From Candidatus Tumulicola scandinaviensis (GTDB taxonomy: Bacteria; Vulcanimicrobiota; Vulcanimicrobiia; Vulcanimicrobiales; Vulcanimicrobiaceae), in the NCBI GenBank assembly GCA_003140835.1, contig PLLA01000080.1, positions 93,962 to 127,458 on the forward strand: a DNA stretch of 33,497 nucleotides. Direction: 5' to 3'. Below, in pieces: positions 14,533 through 23,713 of this stretch. Every line of letters starts with the position of its first letter. Position 1 is the first letter of the stretch. A program made the position numbers and the translations under genes. Under the pieces are notes generated by a model. It was not told the origin of the DNA, searched no databases, and saw only the letters and a list, made by a program, of their open reading frames with translations.

Positions 14533-15021
14533 TTACTCCCGCGTGAACCGCTCGACCAGCGGGCCGTGCTGCGGGAATGCGGCCGCCAGTTGGGCGTGCG
14601 TGCCGAGTTCGAACTCGTCGAACGTAAATCCGGGAGCGACGTCGCAACCGACCAGTGCCCACGCACCGGCGTCGAGAACGTGCGCGGCAAACCACGAGCC
14701 GGCCGGAATCGCGGCCTGCCAAGCGTTGCCGTCGCCGAGCACGGCCTGCCGGCGCCATCCATCGGCGTCGATCATCTCGACGGCAACCGGAGCACCGCGG
14801 TAGTGGTGCCAAATTTCGTCCGAGCGCAAACGGTGGAATGCCGAAAAGTCGGCGGCCGACAAGAGGTAGTAGATCGACGTGAGTGCGCCTCGCGCCGCGC
14901 CGGGCGCGCCGACGTCGATCGCGCTGCGAAACGTTTCGGCGTAGAACCCGCCCTCCGGATGGGGCTTAAGCTCGAGTTGCGCGATCAGGCGCGACGCTTC
15001 TTCTTCCTGCATGCGAACCAC
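14533..15021 (-). CDS. DUF985 cupin-fold protein
   Basis: This 162-residue protein follows the DUF985 (Cupin_5) template: a LIAQLELKPHPEGGFYAETFRS opening, SIYYLLSAADFSAFHRLRSDEIWHHYRG with the cupin His/Glu residues, AAIPAGSWFAAH, and a terminal CDVAPGFTFDEFEL block. The family fold is known, but the ligand or reaction is not established. Translation can start at GTG 15021 or at ATG 15012 (MQEEEASRL). It is convergent with the small ORF and phosphoesterase remnant. Confidence 0.9.
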   Translation of the reverse strand: MVRMQEEEASRLIAQLELKPHPEGGFYAETFRSAIDVGAPGAARGALTSIYYLLSAADFSAFHRLRSDEIWHHYRGAPVAVEMIDADGWRRQAVLGDGNAWQAAIPAGSWFAAHVLDAGAWALVGCDVAPGFTFDEFELGTHAQLAAAFPQHGPLVERFTRE

Positions 15022-15140
15022 GTTTTGCGTCTCGCTAGCCCTCGTCCTAGTTCAGGTGTCTCCCGCAGTCGGGCTCCGCACCGGATTCGACGACGAGAGC
15101 CGTCGAGTAACAGGGGCACATCACAATCTGGGCGCCATTC

Positions 15141-15163
15141 CGGCGCTCCGCTCAGGATGACAA
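15141..15163. repeat. Dispersed repeat, copy 2 (half element)
   Basis: The GGCGCTCCGCT block followed by CAGGATGACAA matches the right half of the copy at 9156-9241. It lies in the short region between the divergent cupin and membrane-protein genes. Confidence 0.7.
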
Positions 15164-15192
15164 AGAGGCGCTCGCACGAAAAGTCGAGACGC

Positions 15193-15498
15193 ATGCAAGC
15201 CAAAGAGATGCTTCGGCACGAGTACGTTCAGCTCAAGGTCATCGGCTGGATCATTGTCGTCTTCGCGGTGGCGTGCTCGCTTTTCGATCTCTACGAATAC
15301 CGGCAGGCCATGGACGCGAGCAAGCCTCCCGGATTCACGACTGCACAATGGGAACGGATGAACGTGCAACGCCGGCGGCAGGTCGCGCCTCGTTACGTCG
15401 AGTGGGAAGTGCTTATTCTCGCGCTGTCCCTCGGAGGGTGGCTTCTGGCCGTGCACCGTCACAAATCGCGCGTACGCCGGCTGACGGCGCCTCCGTAA
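15193..15498 (+). CDS. Small two-TM membrane protein
   Basis: This 101-residue protein starts at ATG 15193 (or ATG 15208). It has two hydrophobic helices (about residues 13-33, VIGWIIVVFAVACSLFDLYEY, and 76-93, VLILALSLGGWLLAV) linked by a cytosolic or periplasmic loop with many Arg residues, and a basic C-terminal tail. The frame continues upstream, but that part includes the dispersed repeat and antisense cupin sequence, so it is not coding. No family is recognised. Confidence 0.65.
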   Translation: MQAKEMLRHEYVQLKVIGWIIVVFAVACSLFDLYEYRQAMDASKPPGFTTAQWERMNVQRRRQVAPRYVEWEVLILALSLGGWLLAVHRHKSRVRRLTAPP

Positions 15499-15517
15499 GC
15501 GTTTCCGATCGGAGCCC

Positions 15518-16429
15518 TTACAGCTGGAACGTATACCCGAGGAGCGGCCCGCCCAGGGTCAACTTTTGTACGGGCGATCCGGCCGGAAATCCATAGTAGT
15601 TGAGGCTGCGGTATGCCAAGAGGAACGTCTGTCCGTGATTGAAGGTATAACCGGCGCCGGTGTATGCTTGCCACGTCTGATTGATCGCGCCCGCTCCGGC
15701 GTCGATGTAGTACGGCACGAACCAGTGGCCGTCGCCCAAGAACGCCTTACCGCGTAATCCGAAGATCACGTCGTTGGCGACCTGCTTGTTCACGACGGTC
15801 CCCATGGGGTTGATGATCCCCTTCTTTCCGATGACCGCGTTGTACGACAACGTCAGACTCAGTGGAAACTGGCGCCAGCCGCCAAAGACGTTGAGATCGG
15901 CGTCGTGACCGTGCGCGATCGAGAAGCCTGCGGCAAGTTCCCAGATCGACTGGGCGAGGCGAGCGTTTATTGCTAGCGATACCGGGATGGAGACGTGACC
16001 GAGCGGCCCGCGGACGGTCGACACCACGTTTGCATTGGTGGAAAAATTGGTGTAGATATAGTCGCCGAAAACCGACGCCTCTCCGAGACGCGAGTCGAAT
16101 GAGAACATCAATGCGGAGTTGATCTTCGCCGCATAGTCGCTTGGACCGACTTGGACGTTGCTTTGGAGAATGCCGCCCGGCCGGCGCGGGAGCGTCGGTA
16201 CCGAAAATTGCAGATTGGATTTCAGCGTAGGAAGCCACACGTACGGCGCGAGCGTGACGTGAAGCTTTCCGTCGTACGCCCGGTCCATGGGCGTCGGATG
16301 CTCGATAACCGTTGCTGTGGCCGGTGTCGGCGTCGCTTCCGGCGCAGGCGCCACTTGGGCACTTGCCGCTGCCATCGTCGCGAAGAACGCAAAAATTGCA
16401 ATGGGTAAGAACGAAAGTCGGTGCTTCAT
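15518..16429 (-). CDS. Outer-membrane beta-barrel-like protein
   Basis: This 303-residue protein has a signal peptide (MKHRLSFLPIAIFAFFATMAAASAQ) and a Pro/Thr/Ala-rich linker to about residue 45. Alternating hydrophobic strands follow, such as LHVTLAPYVWLPTL and INSALMFSFDSRLGEASVFGDYIYTNF, and it ends in YTFQL, a typical barrel C-terminus. It is probably an outer-membrane protein in a diderm cell; function unknown. The start is ATG 16429. GGAGG lies about 14 bases upstream, a long spacing. It follows the FGE-type gene on the same strand with a 94-base gap. Confidence 0.8.
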   Translation of the reverse strand: MKHRLSFLPIAIFAFFATMAAASAQVAPAPEATPTPATATVIEHPTPMDRAYDGKLHVTLAPYVWLPTLKSNLQFSVPTLPRRPGGILQSNVQVGPSDYAAKINSALMFSFDSRLGEASVFGDYIYTNFSTNANVVSTVRGPLGHVSIPVSLAINARLAQSIWELAAGFSIAHGHDADLNVFGGWRQFPLSLTLSYNAVIGKKGIINPMGTVVNKQVANDVIFGLRGKAFLGDGHWFVPYYIDAGAGAINQTWQAYTGAGYTFNHGQTFLLAYRSLNYYGFPAGSPVQKLTLGGPLLGYTFQL

Positions 16430-16489
16430 TGAACGGTACGGGTCCTCCAGCGTCGATTGTATGGGGAAGCCATCGGGCTGGCCTATCCG

Positions 16490-16511
16490 AAAAGCGAAGA
16501 CCCGAGCTTTT
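16490..16511 (-). terminator. Weak hairpin after the FGE-type gene
   Basis: AAAAGC and GCTTTT form a six-base-pair stem with a ten-base loop just after the stop of the FGE-type gene. In the minus direction it ends in TTTT, so it might be a weak intrinsic terminator. Confidence 0.3.
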
Positions 16512-16523
16512 AGTTTCGCGGCG

Positions 16524-17417
16524 TTAGTCGTCGCGAACGCAGCGAAACCCGACGTGCGACATGCCGGTATCGATCGCCTGCGGCGAGCGGGCCGCCGGCC
16601 GAAAACGTAAGCAATAGCTGGGGGCACACAGGAACGATCCGCCCTTGAGCACCTTGCGCGGAATGCGGGTTCCCGGTTGACATGGGTCGTAGCTGCGTTC
16701 GCGCGCGGCGCCCGCGCAACAGGGTGATTGCACGCCGGAACGCTCGTGGGCGTACCAGTCGGTCGTCCACTCCCACACGTTGCCGGCCATGTCGTAAAGG
16801 CCGTATCCGTTGGCGGGAAACCGTCCGACCGGTGCGGTGCGTTCGAAACCGTCGGCGCAGAGGTTCTGCCACGGGAACTCGCCTTGCCAGGTATTCGCGA
16901 ACGGCGTTCCGCCCGGTTCCACGTCGTCGCCCCACACGAAATCCTTGCCATCGAGTCCGCCGCGGGCCGCGAATTCCCACTCGGCTTCGGTGGGGAGGCG
17001 TTTGCCGGCCCATCGCGCGTAGGTTTCGGCGTCCTCGAACGCAACGTGAATCACGGGGTGGTCGGGCCGCGATTTCACCGAGCTGCCGGGGCCTTCCGGA
17101 TGCTTCCAAGATGCGCCGGGCACCCACGACCACCACCGCGAGTAGTCGCGCAAGTCGACCGGCCCTTCGGTCATGTGAAAAACCAGCGCGCCGGGAACGA
17201 GATTCTCGAGCGGGGCGCCGGGAAAATCGGCCGGATCGAGCGCGCGCTCGGCAATCGTGACGTATCCGGTCTTACGTACGAACTTCGAAAACTCTTCGTT
17301 CGTAACGGTGTGCGCGTCGATCGAGAAACCGTCGACGTGGACGTCGCGGACCGGCGCTTCCTCCGGATAGAACCGATCGGATCCCATACGAAACGTGCCG
17401 CCCTCTATCCGAACCAT
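16524..17417 (-). CDS. Formylglycine-generating-enzyme (SUMF1) family protein
   Basis: This 297-residue cytoplasmic protein has the FGE fold: GGTFRMGSDRFYPEEAPVR near the start, RLPTEAEWEFAARGG, YDMAGNVWEWTTDWY, then the active segment KGGSFLCAPSYCLRFRPAAR. Cys264 and Cys269 correspond to the copper-binding pair of true FGEs, and the C-terminal GFRCVRD block is present. It could convert a cysteine of a sulfatase or another target to formylglycine. No sulfatase or C-x-P-x-R target is in the window. Its ATG lies 31 bases after the histidine kinase stop, so it may share that transcript. Confidence 0.9.
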   Translation of the reverse strand: MVRIEGGTFRMGSDRFYPEEAPVRDVHVDGFSIDAHTVTNEEFSKFVRKTGYVTIAERALDPADFPGAPLENLVPGALVFHMTEGPVDLRDYSRWWSWVPGASWKHPEGPGSSVKSRPDHPVIHVAFEDAETYARWAGKRLPTEAEWEFAARGGLDGKDFVWGDDVEPGGTPFANTWQGEFPWQNLCADGFERTAPVGRFPANGYGLYDMAGNVWEWTTDWYAHERSGVQSPCCAGAARERSYDPCQPGTRIPRKVLKGGSFLCAPSYCLRFRPAARSPQAIDTGMSHVGFRCVRDD

Positions 17418-17448
17418 CGTCGAGAGCCTTCGGCGAGCGTCCTCGCCA

Positions 17449-18546
17449 TCATTCTCTCGGCAAGCGAAGGATGAAACGCGCGCCTCCCAGCGGCGACGCT
17501 ACGACGCAAACGTCGCCGCCGGCACCGTCGGCGATGGCCTTGACGACCGCTAGACCGATGCCGGTGCCCGGCTGGTTGGCGGTACTTCCGCGAATGCCGA
17601 GCTCGAAGACCGTTTCACGCTCGGACGGTGCGATGCCGGGACCGTCGTCGTCGACCGTTACCACGACGACCCGTTCTTCGCACGTACATGACACTTCAAC
17701 GGCACCGCCGTGGCCGCCGTACTTCACACCGTTTTCTATCAGGTTGACGAGCGCATGCATGCACGCATCCCCATCGATCCGCGCCCGCGCCGTCACTGGA
17801 AGCCGCGACCGAATCGAGACTCGCCGTGCGCGCGCAAGGGGCGTCACCGCATCGACGGCGGCGAGCGCGTGTTCGGCAACGTCGCAGCGAGCGCTGCGTC
17901 CCCGGGCTGAAAGATCGAGCAGCGAAAATTCCAGCATCCCGTCGACCAGCCGGCCCAAACGCAGCGCTTCGCGGCGCGCCGTTTCGAGAAAGCGCCGCGC
18001 CGTCGAACCGTCGAGATCGCCGTCGAGCAGCGTCTCGATGTAGCCGCGAATCGACGTCAGCGGAGTTCGCAACTCGTGCCCGACCGTCGCCAGCATTTCG
18101 CCGTGCCGCCGTTCTCGGGCGCCTCGTAGCAGGGCGGCGTCGAAGGTAACGGTCAGCGCGTCGGCTTCGGCGCGACGCTGCACCGTCCACCAGCCCGTTT
18201 CGATGCGCCGCCCGGTCGAGCGGGCCAACGAGCCGGCGATCCGATCCAACGCCGTGCGCACTTCTTTCGAGTCGGGAGCGTGGCCGTCGCGCGACGGCGA
18301 CGTCATCGCCACCGCGAACCGATCGCTGCCGCTTTCGTGGGCCGGCACGTCGTCGCGGCGCAAAACCTGCCGCGCCGTGGCGGCGAACGCGGCGGCCGTC
18401 CGCCGTTCGAGATTGCGGGCGTCGCGACGTCCGGTGCGCCATGCAACCTGCTCGAACTCAGGGACGCGCAAAACCAACAACGGAATGGTGCATCCGCGAT
18501 CCAGACGATCGCCGATCGCATCGGCGAACCGATCGAAAGCGAGCAC
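17449..18546 (-). CDS. Soluble histidine kinase with degenerate GGDEF-like N-terminus
   Basis: From GTG 18546 this is a 365-residue protein without membrane helices. The N-terminal part (about residues 1-90) lines up with a GGDEF domain, but the signature reads GSDRF at 73-77, so cyclase activity is not expected. A HisKA domain with the H box HELRTPLTSIRGY (His157) follows, then a complete HATPase domain (NLIENGVKYGG, DDDGPGIAPSE, GIGLAVVKAIADGAGG). It is the partner of the response regulator just upstream. The frame extends about 27 codons further into that gene, but a GAAGGAG site favours the GTG. Confidence 0.9.
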   Translation of the reverse strand: MLAFDRFADAIGDRLDRGCTIPLLVLRVPEFEQVAWRTGRRDARNLERRTAAAFAATARQVLRRDDVPAHESGSDRFAVAMTSPSRDGHAPDSKEVRTALDRIAGSLARSTGRRIETGWWTVQRRAEADALTVTFDAALLRGARERRHGEMLATVGHELRTPLTSIRGYIETLLDGDLDGSTARRFLETARREALRLGRLVDGMLEFSLLDLSARGRSARCDVAEHALAAVDAVTPLARARRVSIRSRLPVTARARIDGDACMHALVNLIENGVKYGGHGGAVEVSCTCEERVVVVTVDDDGPGIAPSERETVFELGIRGSTANQPGTGIGLAVVKAIADGAGGDVCVVASPLGGARFILRLPRE

Positions 18547-18563
18547 CGCCGCATCGCTCCTTC

Positions 18564-19253
18564 TTAAGGACGCTGAAACTTGTAACCGAATCCGTGCACG
18601 GTGCGCACGAGCGGCGGCAGCTTCCACCCCGTTTCGATCTTCGAGCGCAACCGATGAACGTGGACGTCGACCGTGCGTTCGTCGCCATTAAAATCGAATC
18701 CCCATACTTTTTGCAGAAGGCGCTCGCGCGAAAGCGCGACTCCCGGATTGCTGGCCAACTCCAACAGCAACGCGAACTCGCGCGGTTTGAGGCGAACGTC
18801 GTTGCCGTCCACCCGAGCCTCGCGTGCGCGCTCGTCGATTTCCAGCCGCCCAAACGTCAACGTCGGACGCTCGCGTGCGACCGGAGTCCCGCTGCGCCGC
18901 AGAATGCCTTTCACGCGTGCAACCAGCTCCCGCGGCGAGAACGGCTTGCACACGTAGTCGTCCGCACCCAACTCGAAACCGACTACTCGGTCGACTTCGT
19001 CGGCGCGCGCGGTGACCATCACGATCGGCACTGCGTGCCGTTCGCGGCGCAACGTGCGAGCGACGTCGAAACCGTCGATGCCCGGCAAACCAACGTCGAG
19101 GACTACGAGGTCGGCGACCCCTCGCGCCCGCCGTAACGCCGTCTGGCCGTCGGCTACTCCCACCACCGCAAACCCCTCGCGCTCCAAGTGATGCGTGAGA
19201 AGGTCGCGGATTGCGGCGTCGTCTTCGGCAACGACGATGGTTTGCACGGGCAT
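18564..19253 (-). CDS. OmpR/PhoB-type response regulator
   Basis: This 229-residue protein has a receiver domain with Asp11/Asp12, phospho-acceptor Asp53 (VVLDVGLPGIDG) and Lys103 (YVCKPF), followed by a winged-helix DNA-binding domain (LKPREFALLLELASNPG, SRERLLQKVWGFDFNGDERTVDVHVHRLRSKIE, VRTVHGFGYKF). It is a transcription regulator controlled by the kinase whose gene follows after a 17-base gap. Likely targets cannot be told from the window. Confidence 0.95.
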   Translation of the reverse strand: MPVQTIVVAEDDAAIRDLLTHHLEREGFAVVGVADGQTALRRARGVADLVVLDVGLPGIDGFDVARTLRRERHAVPIVMVTARADEVDRVVGFELGADDYVCKPFSPRELVARVKGILRRSGTPVARERPTLTFGRLEIDERAREARVDGNDVRLKPREFALLLELASNPGVALSRERLLQKVWGFDFNGDERTVDVHVHRLRSKIETGWKLPPLVRTVHGFGYKFQRP

Positions 19254-19295
19254 GCCGCCGTGAGTGCCCCCGACATGCCCAAACGTGACGGACCG

Positions 19296-19766
19296 TTAGG
19301 TATGCGAAGGCGCCGGCACCGACGGTTTCGGCGAGGGGCGGACGATCAATAGGTGTTTGACCGGCAGCGGGCAGTCGGCGTCGGCGCGCGCCTTGGCGGC
19401 GACATACGCATCGACCGTATACACGACGTCGACGTCGAGATCGTATCCGGCACTGTCGTCGTGAACGGTGGCGGGTCCTAACGCGAGCGGACCGCTGAAG
19501 GCGTCGCCCGCCTGAAGGTAGGCTTGGTCTGGCCCCATCCGGCCGCTCGAAACGCGCCGCACGACGGCCACACGAAAGTTCTTTGGGTCGGGGGCGCTGG
19601 CAAAGATGAACGTGTGACACAGCTTCGACAGCGTGGCCCCCGTTTTGGGTTCGTTGGGGATGTACCAGACCGTCCACTTGGACGGCGGAGGCGCGCTGCA
19701 GCCGGCGACGGCGAATACTGCGGCGAGGGCGCAACGAAATAGACCGGCGTACGAACGTGCAATCAT
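19296..19766 (-). CDS. Lipoprotein, 156 aa
   Basis: ATG 19766 opens a lipoprotein signal (MIARSYAGLFRCALAAVFAVAGC) with a lipobox Cys near residue 23. The mature part has a WTVWYIPNEP strand, a CHTFIFAS segment, and a Pro-rich end (VRPSPKPSVPAPSHT). No domain is recognised. It is on the same strand between recX and the response regulator. The frame runs further upstream into recX, but that part lacks a plausible start or signal. Confidence 0.7.
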   Translation of the reverse strand: MIARSYAGLFRCALAAVFAVAGCSAPPPSKWTVWYIPNEPKTGATLSKLCHTFIFASAPDPKNFRVAVVRRVSSGRMGPDQAYLQAGDAFSGPLALGPATVHDDSAGYDLDVDVVYTVDAYVAAKARADADCPLPVKHLLIVRPSPKPSVPAPSHT

Positions 19767-19816
19767 GCCTCTTTTTTCGAAGTCTGCTAGCTTGAGCCTC
19801 TGAGCGTCCCGAGCGG

Positions 19817-20287
19817 CTACCTGCCGCCGCCGCCACTCAGTCGATACGAATGCCTGCAAAGGGGCCAAGCGTGGTCGCGCAGCACCCGGTAAATCGTGGA
19901 GACCGGAAAGCCGAGCCGCTCGAGCCGGCGCGCGACCGAAGGGTATTCGATAGACGGCGCCTTTGACGCCACCGATTCGAACGCGGCGATGCAGCGTTCG
20001 TGTTCGCCGCATTCAAGCTCGCGAACCACTGCGAAGGCGGCGTCGCGGTCGATGCCTCGCCGAATCAACTCACCGACGAGGCGTGCGTCGCCGACGGCTT
20101 TGCGTTTCCCCTCGACGTATAGTTTTGCATACAGACGGTCGTCGACGAAGCCATCGCGCTTCGAGCGCTCGACCGCATCGCGAATAGCGGCGTCGTCATA
20201 GCCCTTGCGATCGAGGCGTTGCCACAGTTGCGCTTCGGTGAGGCGCTGCCGCGCCAACATCCGAAGCGCACACGCGTACGCATTCAC
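19817..20287 (-). CDS. recX: RecX regulator of RecA
   Basis: RecX binds RecA filaments and limits strand exchange. The 156-residue, all-helical protein shows the three-helix repeats of the family: [54 protein letters not shown], then [26 protein letters not shown], then a third repeat with [25 protein letters not shown] 20287 begins one base after the recA TAG, so the two are co-translated. Confidence 0.93.
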   Translation of the reverse strand: MNAYACALRMLARQRLTEAQLWQRLDRKGYDDAAIRDAVERSKRDGFVDDRLYAKLYVEGKRKAVGDARLVGELIRRGIDRDAAFAVVRELECGEHERCIAAFESVASKAPSIEYPSVARRLERLGFPVSTIYRVLRDHAWPLCRHSYRLSGGGGR

Positions 20288-20288
20288 G

Positions 20289-21335
<1,047 letters not shown>

Positions 21336-21372
21336 GCTCTTCCTCTCTCCTCGTGAGTGATTGTGCGTTGTG

Positions 21373-21401
21373 GCTATCACGCTCTCACCGTCTGGTGCCA
21401 A
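21373..21401 (-). promoter_or_regulatory. Candidate recA promoter
   Basis: On the minus strand, TTGGCA (21401-21396) and GATAGC (21378-21373) are separated by 17 bases. The -35 is good (5/6), the -10 poor. Transcription would start near 21366, about 30 bases before the recA ATG. Confidence 0.3.
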
Positions 21402-21421
21402 CTGGGTGGCATTAACGAAAT

Positions 21422-21439
21422 ATGAATCGCGCGGTTCAT
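21422..21439. promoter_or_regulatory. Palindrome upstream of recA, possible operator
   Basis: ATGAATCGCGCGGTTCAT is an 18-base palindrome with one mismatched pair and arms ATGAA/TTCAT around an 8-base core. It overlaps the ftsY stop codon and lies upstream of the candidate recA promoter. The size is that of a LexA-type site, but the sequence is not a known SOS box. Confidence 0.35.
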
Positions 21440-22365
21440 GACATCGCCGCCTCGGGCGTTTCGTCGAATAACGCATCGATGAACTCGCCGGCATCGAACG
21501 GCCGTAAGGCATCGGGCGTTTCGCCGAGGCCGATGAACTTGACGGGGACTTCCAACTCGTCGACGATCGCCACCAGCACGCCGCCTTTAGCCGTCGAGTC
21601 GAGCTTGGTGACGACGATCCCGGTGAGTTCGGCGGTCGCGTTGAAAAGTTTGGCTTGCGAGATAGCGTTCTGACCGGTCGTGCCGTCGACGACCAGCAGC
21701 GTTTCGGCCGGCGGCTCGCCGAGCTCGCGTTCGACGATGCGTCGGATCTTTTTCAATTCTTCCATTAGGTTCGTTTTGGTTTGCAGCCGTCCGGCGGTGT
21801 CGATGAGGATGACGTCGACGTCGCGCGCCTTGCCGGCCCGAACTCCGTCGAAGACCACCGACGCCGGGTCGGCTCCCTCGGCGCCGCGCACCAGTTCGCT
21901 GCCGCTGCGGGCGGCCCAAATCCCAAGCTGTTCGGCGGCCGCTGCGCGGAACGTGTCGCCGGCGACGAGCAGCACGCGCTTGCGCTGTTCGCGCAACCGC
22001 GTTGCCAGTTTTCCGATGGTGGTGGTCTTGCCGCTCCCGTTCACGCCGACGATCAGCATCACGGCCGGCCGGCGATCGAGACGAAGGTGCGAGTCCGGAA
22101 GCGTCAGGAAGCGTTCGACGTCTTTTCGAAAGCGCGCAACCACTCGATCGGTGGTTTTCCAGGCTTCCTGTTTGGCCACGGTCTGCAAGCCGGTGACGAT
22201 CTTCTGGGTGGTGGGGACGCCGAAGTCGGCCAGAATGAGGATTTCCTCGAGCTGGTCCCAGAACTCGGGGGTCAGCGGGATACCGGCGCGGCCGAGCCGC
22301 TGGACGGCGGAAAACGCTTCTCGGGCTTTTCCGAGCGAGGCACGCAGTCGCCCAAACCAGTTCAC
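21436..22365 (-). CDS. ftsY: Signal recognition particle receptor FtsY
   Basis: FtsY is the membrane-associated GTPase that docks SRP-ribosome complexes. From GTG 22365 (AGAGG seven bases upstream) it is 309 residues: a short helical N domain, then the NG GTPase with [52 protein letters not shown] and [22 protein letters not shown]. The acidic A domain of E. coli FtsY is absent, as in many phyla. It precedes recA on the same strand. Confidence 0.95.
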   Translation of the reverse strand: MNWFGRLRASLGKAREAFSAVQRLGRAGIPLTPEFWDQLEEILILADFGVPTTQKIVTGLQTVAKQEAWKTTDRVVARFRKDVERFLTLPDSHLRLDRRPAVMLIVGVNGSGKTTTIGKLATRLREQRKRVLLVAGDTFRAAAAEQLGIWAARSGSELVRGAEGADPASVVFDGVRAGKARDVDVILIDTAGRLQTKTNLMEELKKIRRIVERELGEPPAETLLVVDGTTGQNAISQAKLFNATAELTGIVVTKLDSTAKGGVLVAIVDELEVPVKFIGLGETPDALRPFDAGEFIDALFDETPEAAMS

Positions 22366-22405
22366 GGGCGAACCTCTTCCAGGTCGATTATCGAACTCCT
22401 GTTCG

Positions 22406-23632
22406 CTATCCCAGTGCGGCGCGGGCGGCAAATCGCGCGACTTGGCCGTAGAGGTAGAGCCGATCGCCCAGCGTTCGCTCTAGATCTTCTTTCTGCAAAA
22501 CGTCGGCGAAGCGCGGACTGCGGGCCAGGGCTTCAAAGAGCAGGGTGAAGCGGGCCGGGCGGCGTTCGAGAAAACGCATGAGCTTCACGCGATGCGCCAG
22601 CCGCCGCGCAAACCGGCCGGCGACCGCGCCCGCATACCGGGTGGCCGCTCGAACCGGATGCTCTCGCTCGGCCGCGACGGCCTCGGCGGCCAGACGGCCG
22701 CTCATGGCGGCTTCGAAGATGCCCTCGCCGTTGGTCGCATCGACCAGGCCGGCCGCGGTGCCGCCCAAGAGCACGTTGCCGTCGGCAAAAGCAGGCCGCG
22801 GAACCCCGCCGTAAAGCAGATGCCCTTCTTCCTTCATTTGAAGAATGCCGACGTCGGGACAGAGCCGCCGGCAAACGCGTTGCGTGAATGCGTCGAGTTC
22901 GCTTCGCAGGCTCGCTCCGGCAATTTTTCCCACTACGCCCAAGCCGATGGCGAGATGATCGCGTTTCGGGAACATCCACGATACGATTTGGCGGCCACCC
23001 TGCGTGAGATAGTAATGCAGTTCGAGCGTGCGATAGGCGATCTCGGCCGCGCGCCCATCGAGATAGACGCGGTACTGCAACGTCGTGATCAGACCGTCGC
23101 GCCACCGCGCGAAGGCAAAACGGCTCGGAGTTGCGCCTCCGTGCGCCCGGACGTTCTCGACGTTGACCGTTGCCCCCGGCGCCAGAAAGACGTTGCGTGC
23201 CGCGATCCGGCGCCGTTCGCCGGCCGCTAAGTCTGCGTACTCGACGATCGCGCGTCTTCCACCGCGCTCGCTTTCCACGCTGCGAAACAACGATTGCGTT
23301 CGAATCTGCGCGCCTTCCTTGCCGGCCAGCCGGCCCATGGTGCCGTCGAGCTCTTCGCGCGTGCTCGTGTGTCCGGGTCCGAACAGAAAATCGTGTTCGA
23401 CGCCTTCGATGTCGAACAGCGCGATGCGCGGCGTGTCGCAGTGGACGATGGCACGCGGCACGTCGAACGTCTCGCAAAAGCCCGGCCGCAATCCGGCGGC
23501 GCAGACGCGCTTCGCGCCGACCACCGCATCCTTCTCGAGGACGACGGTTTCCAAGCCCGCTCGGGCTGCTTCACGCGCCGCCGTCACACCGGCGGGCCCG
23601 CACCCTACGACGACCAAGTCGACCGTTTCCAT
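22406..23632 (-). CDS. Geranylgeranyl reductase-family flavoprotein
   Basis: This 408-residue protein has an N-terminal FAD-binding Rossmann motif (VVVGCGPAGVTAAREAARAGLETVVLEK), a central QIVSWMFPKRDHLAIGLG block typical of the geranylgeranyl reductase/ChlP family, and a second FAD contact (LLGGTAAGLVDATNGEGIFEAAMSGRLAAE). It probably saturates double bonds of an isoprenoid lipid or quinone chain; the exact substrate is unknown. The start is ATG 23632, with a GTG one codon upstream. It is divergent from the lipoprotein gene at 23714 across about 80 bases. Confidence 0.9.
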   Translation of the reverse strand: METVDLVVVGCGPAGVTAAREAARAGLETVVLEKDAVVGAKRVCAAGLRPGFCETFDVPRAIVHCDTPRIALFDIEGVEHDFLFGPGHTSTREELDGTMGRLAGKEGAQIRTQSLFRSVESERGGRRAIVEYADLAAGERRRIAARNVFLAPGATVNVENVRAHGGATPSRFAFARWRDGLITTLQYRVYLDGRAAEIAYRTLELHYYLTQGGRQIVSWMFPKRDHLAIGLGVVGKIAGASLRSELDAFTQRVCRRLCPDVGILQMKEEGHLLYGGVPRPAFADGNVLLGGTAAGLVDATNGEGIFEAAMSGRLAAEAVAAEREHPVRAATRYAGAVAGRFARRLAHRVKLMRFLERRPARFTLLFEALARSPRFADVLQKEDLERTLGDRLYLYGQVARFAARAALG

Positions 23633-23713
23633 CACATGGTTTTCTCGGCGATGCGCGAGAATTGCTTCCGCGCGCAGACAGGCCATCGCGGGGTGGAGAA
23701 AAAAGGCAACGCC

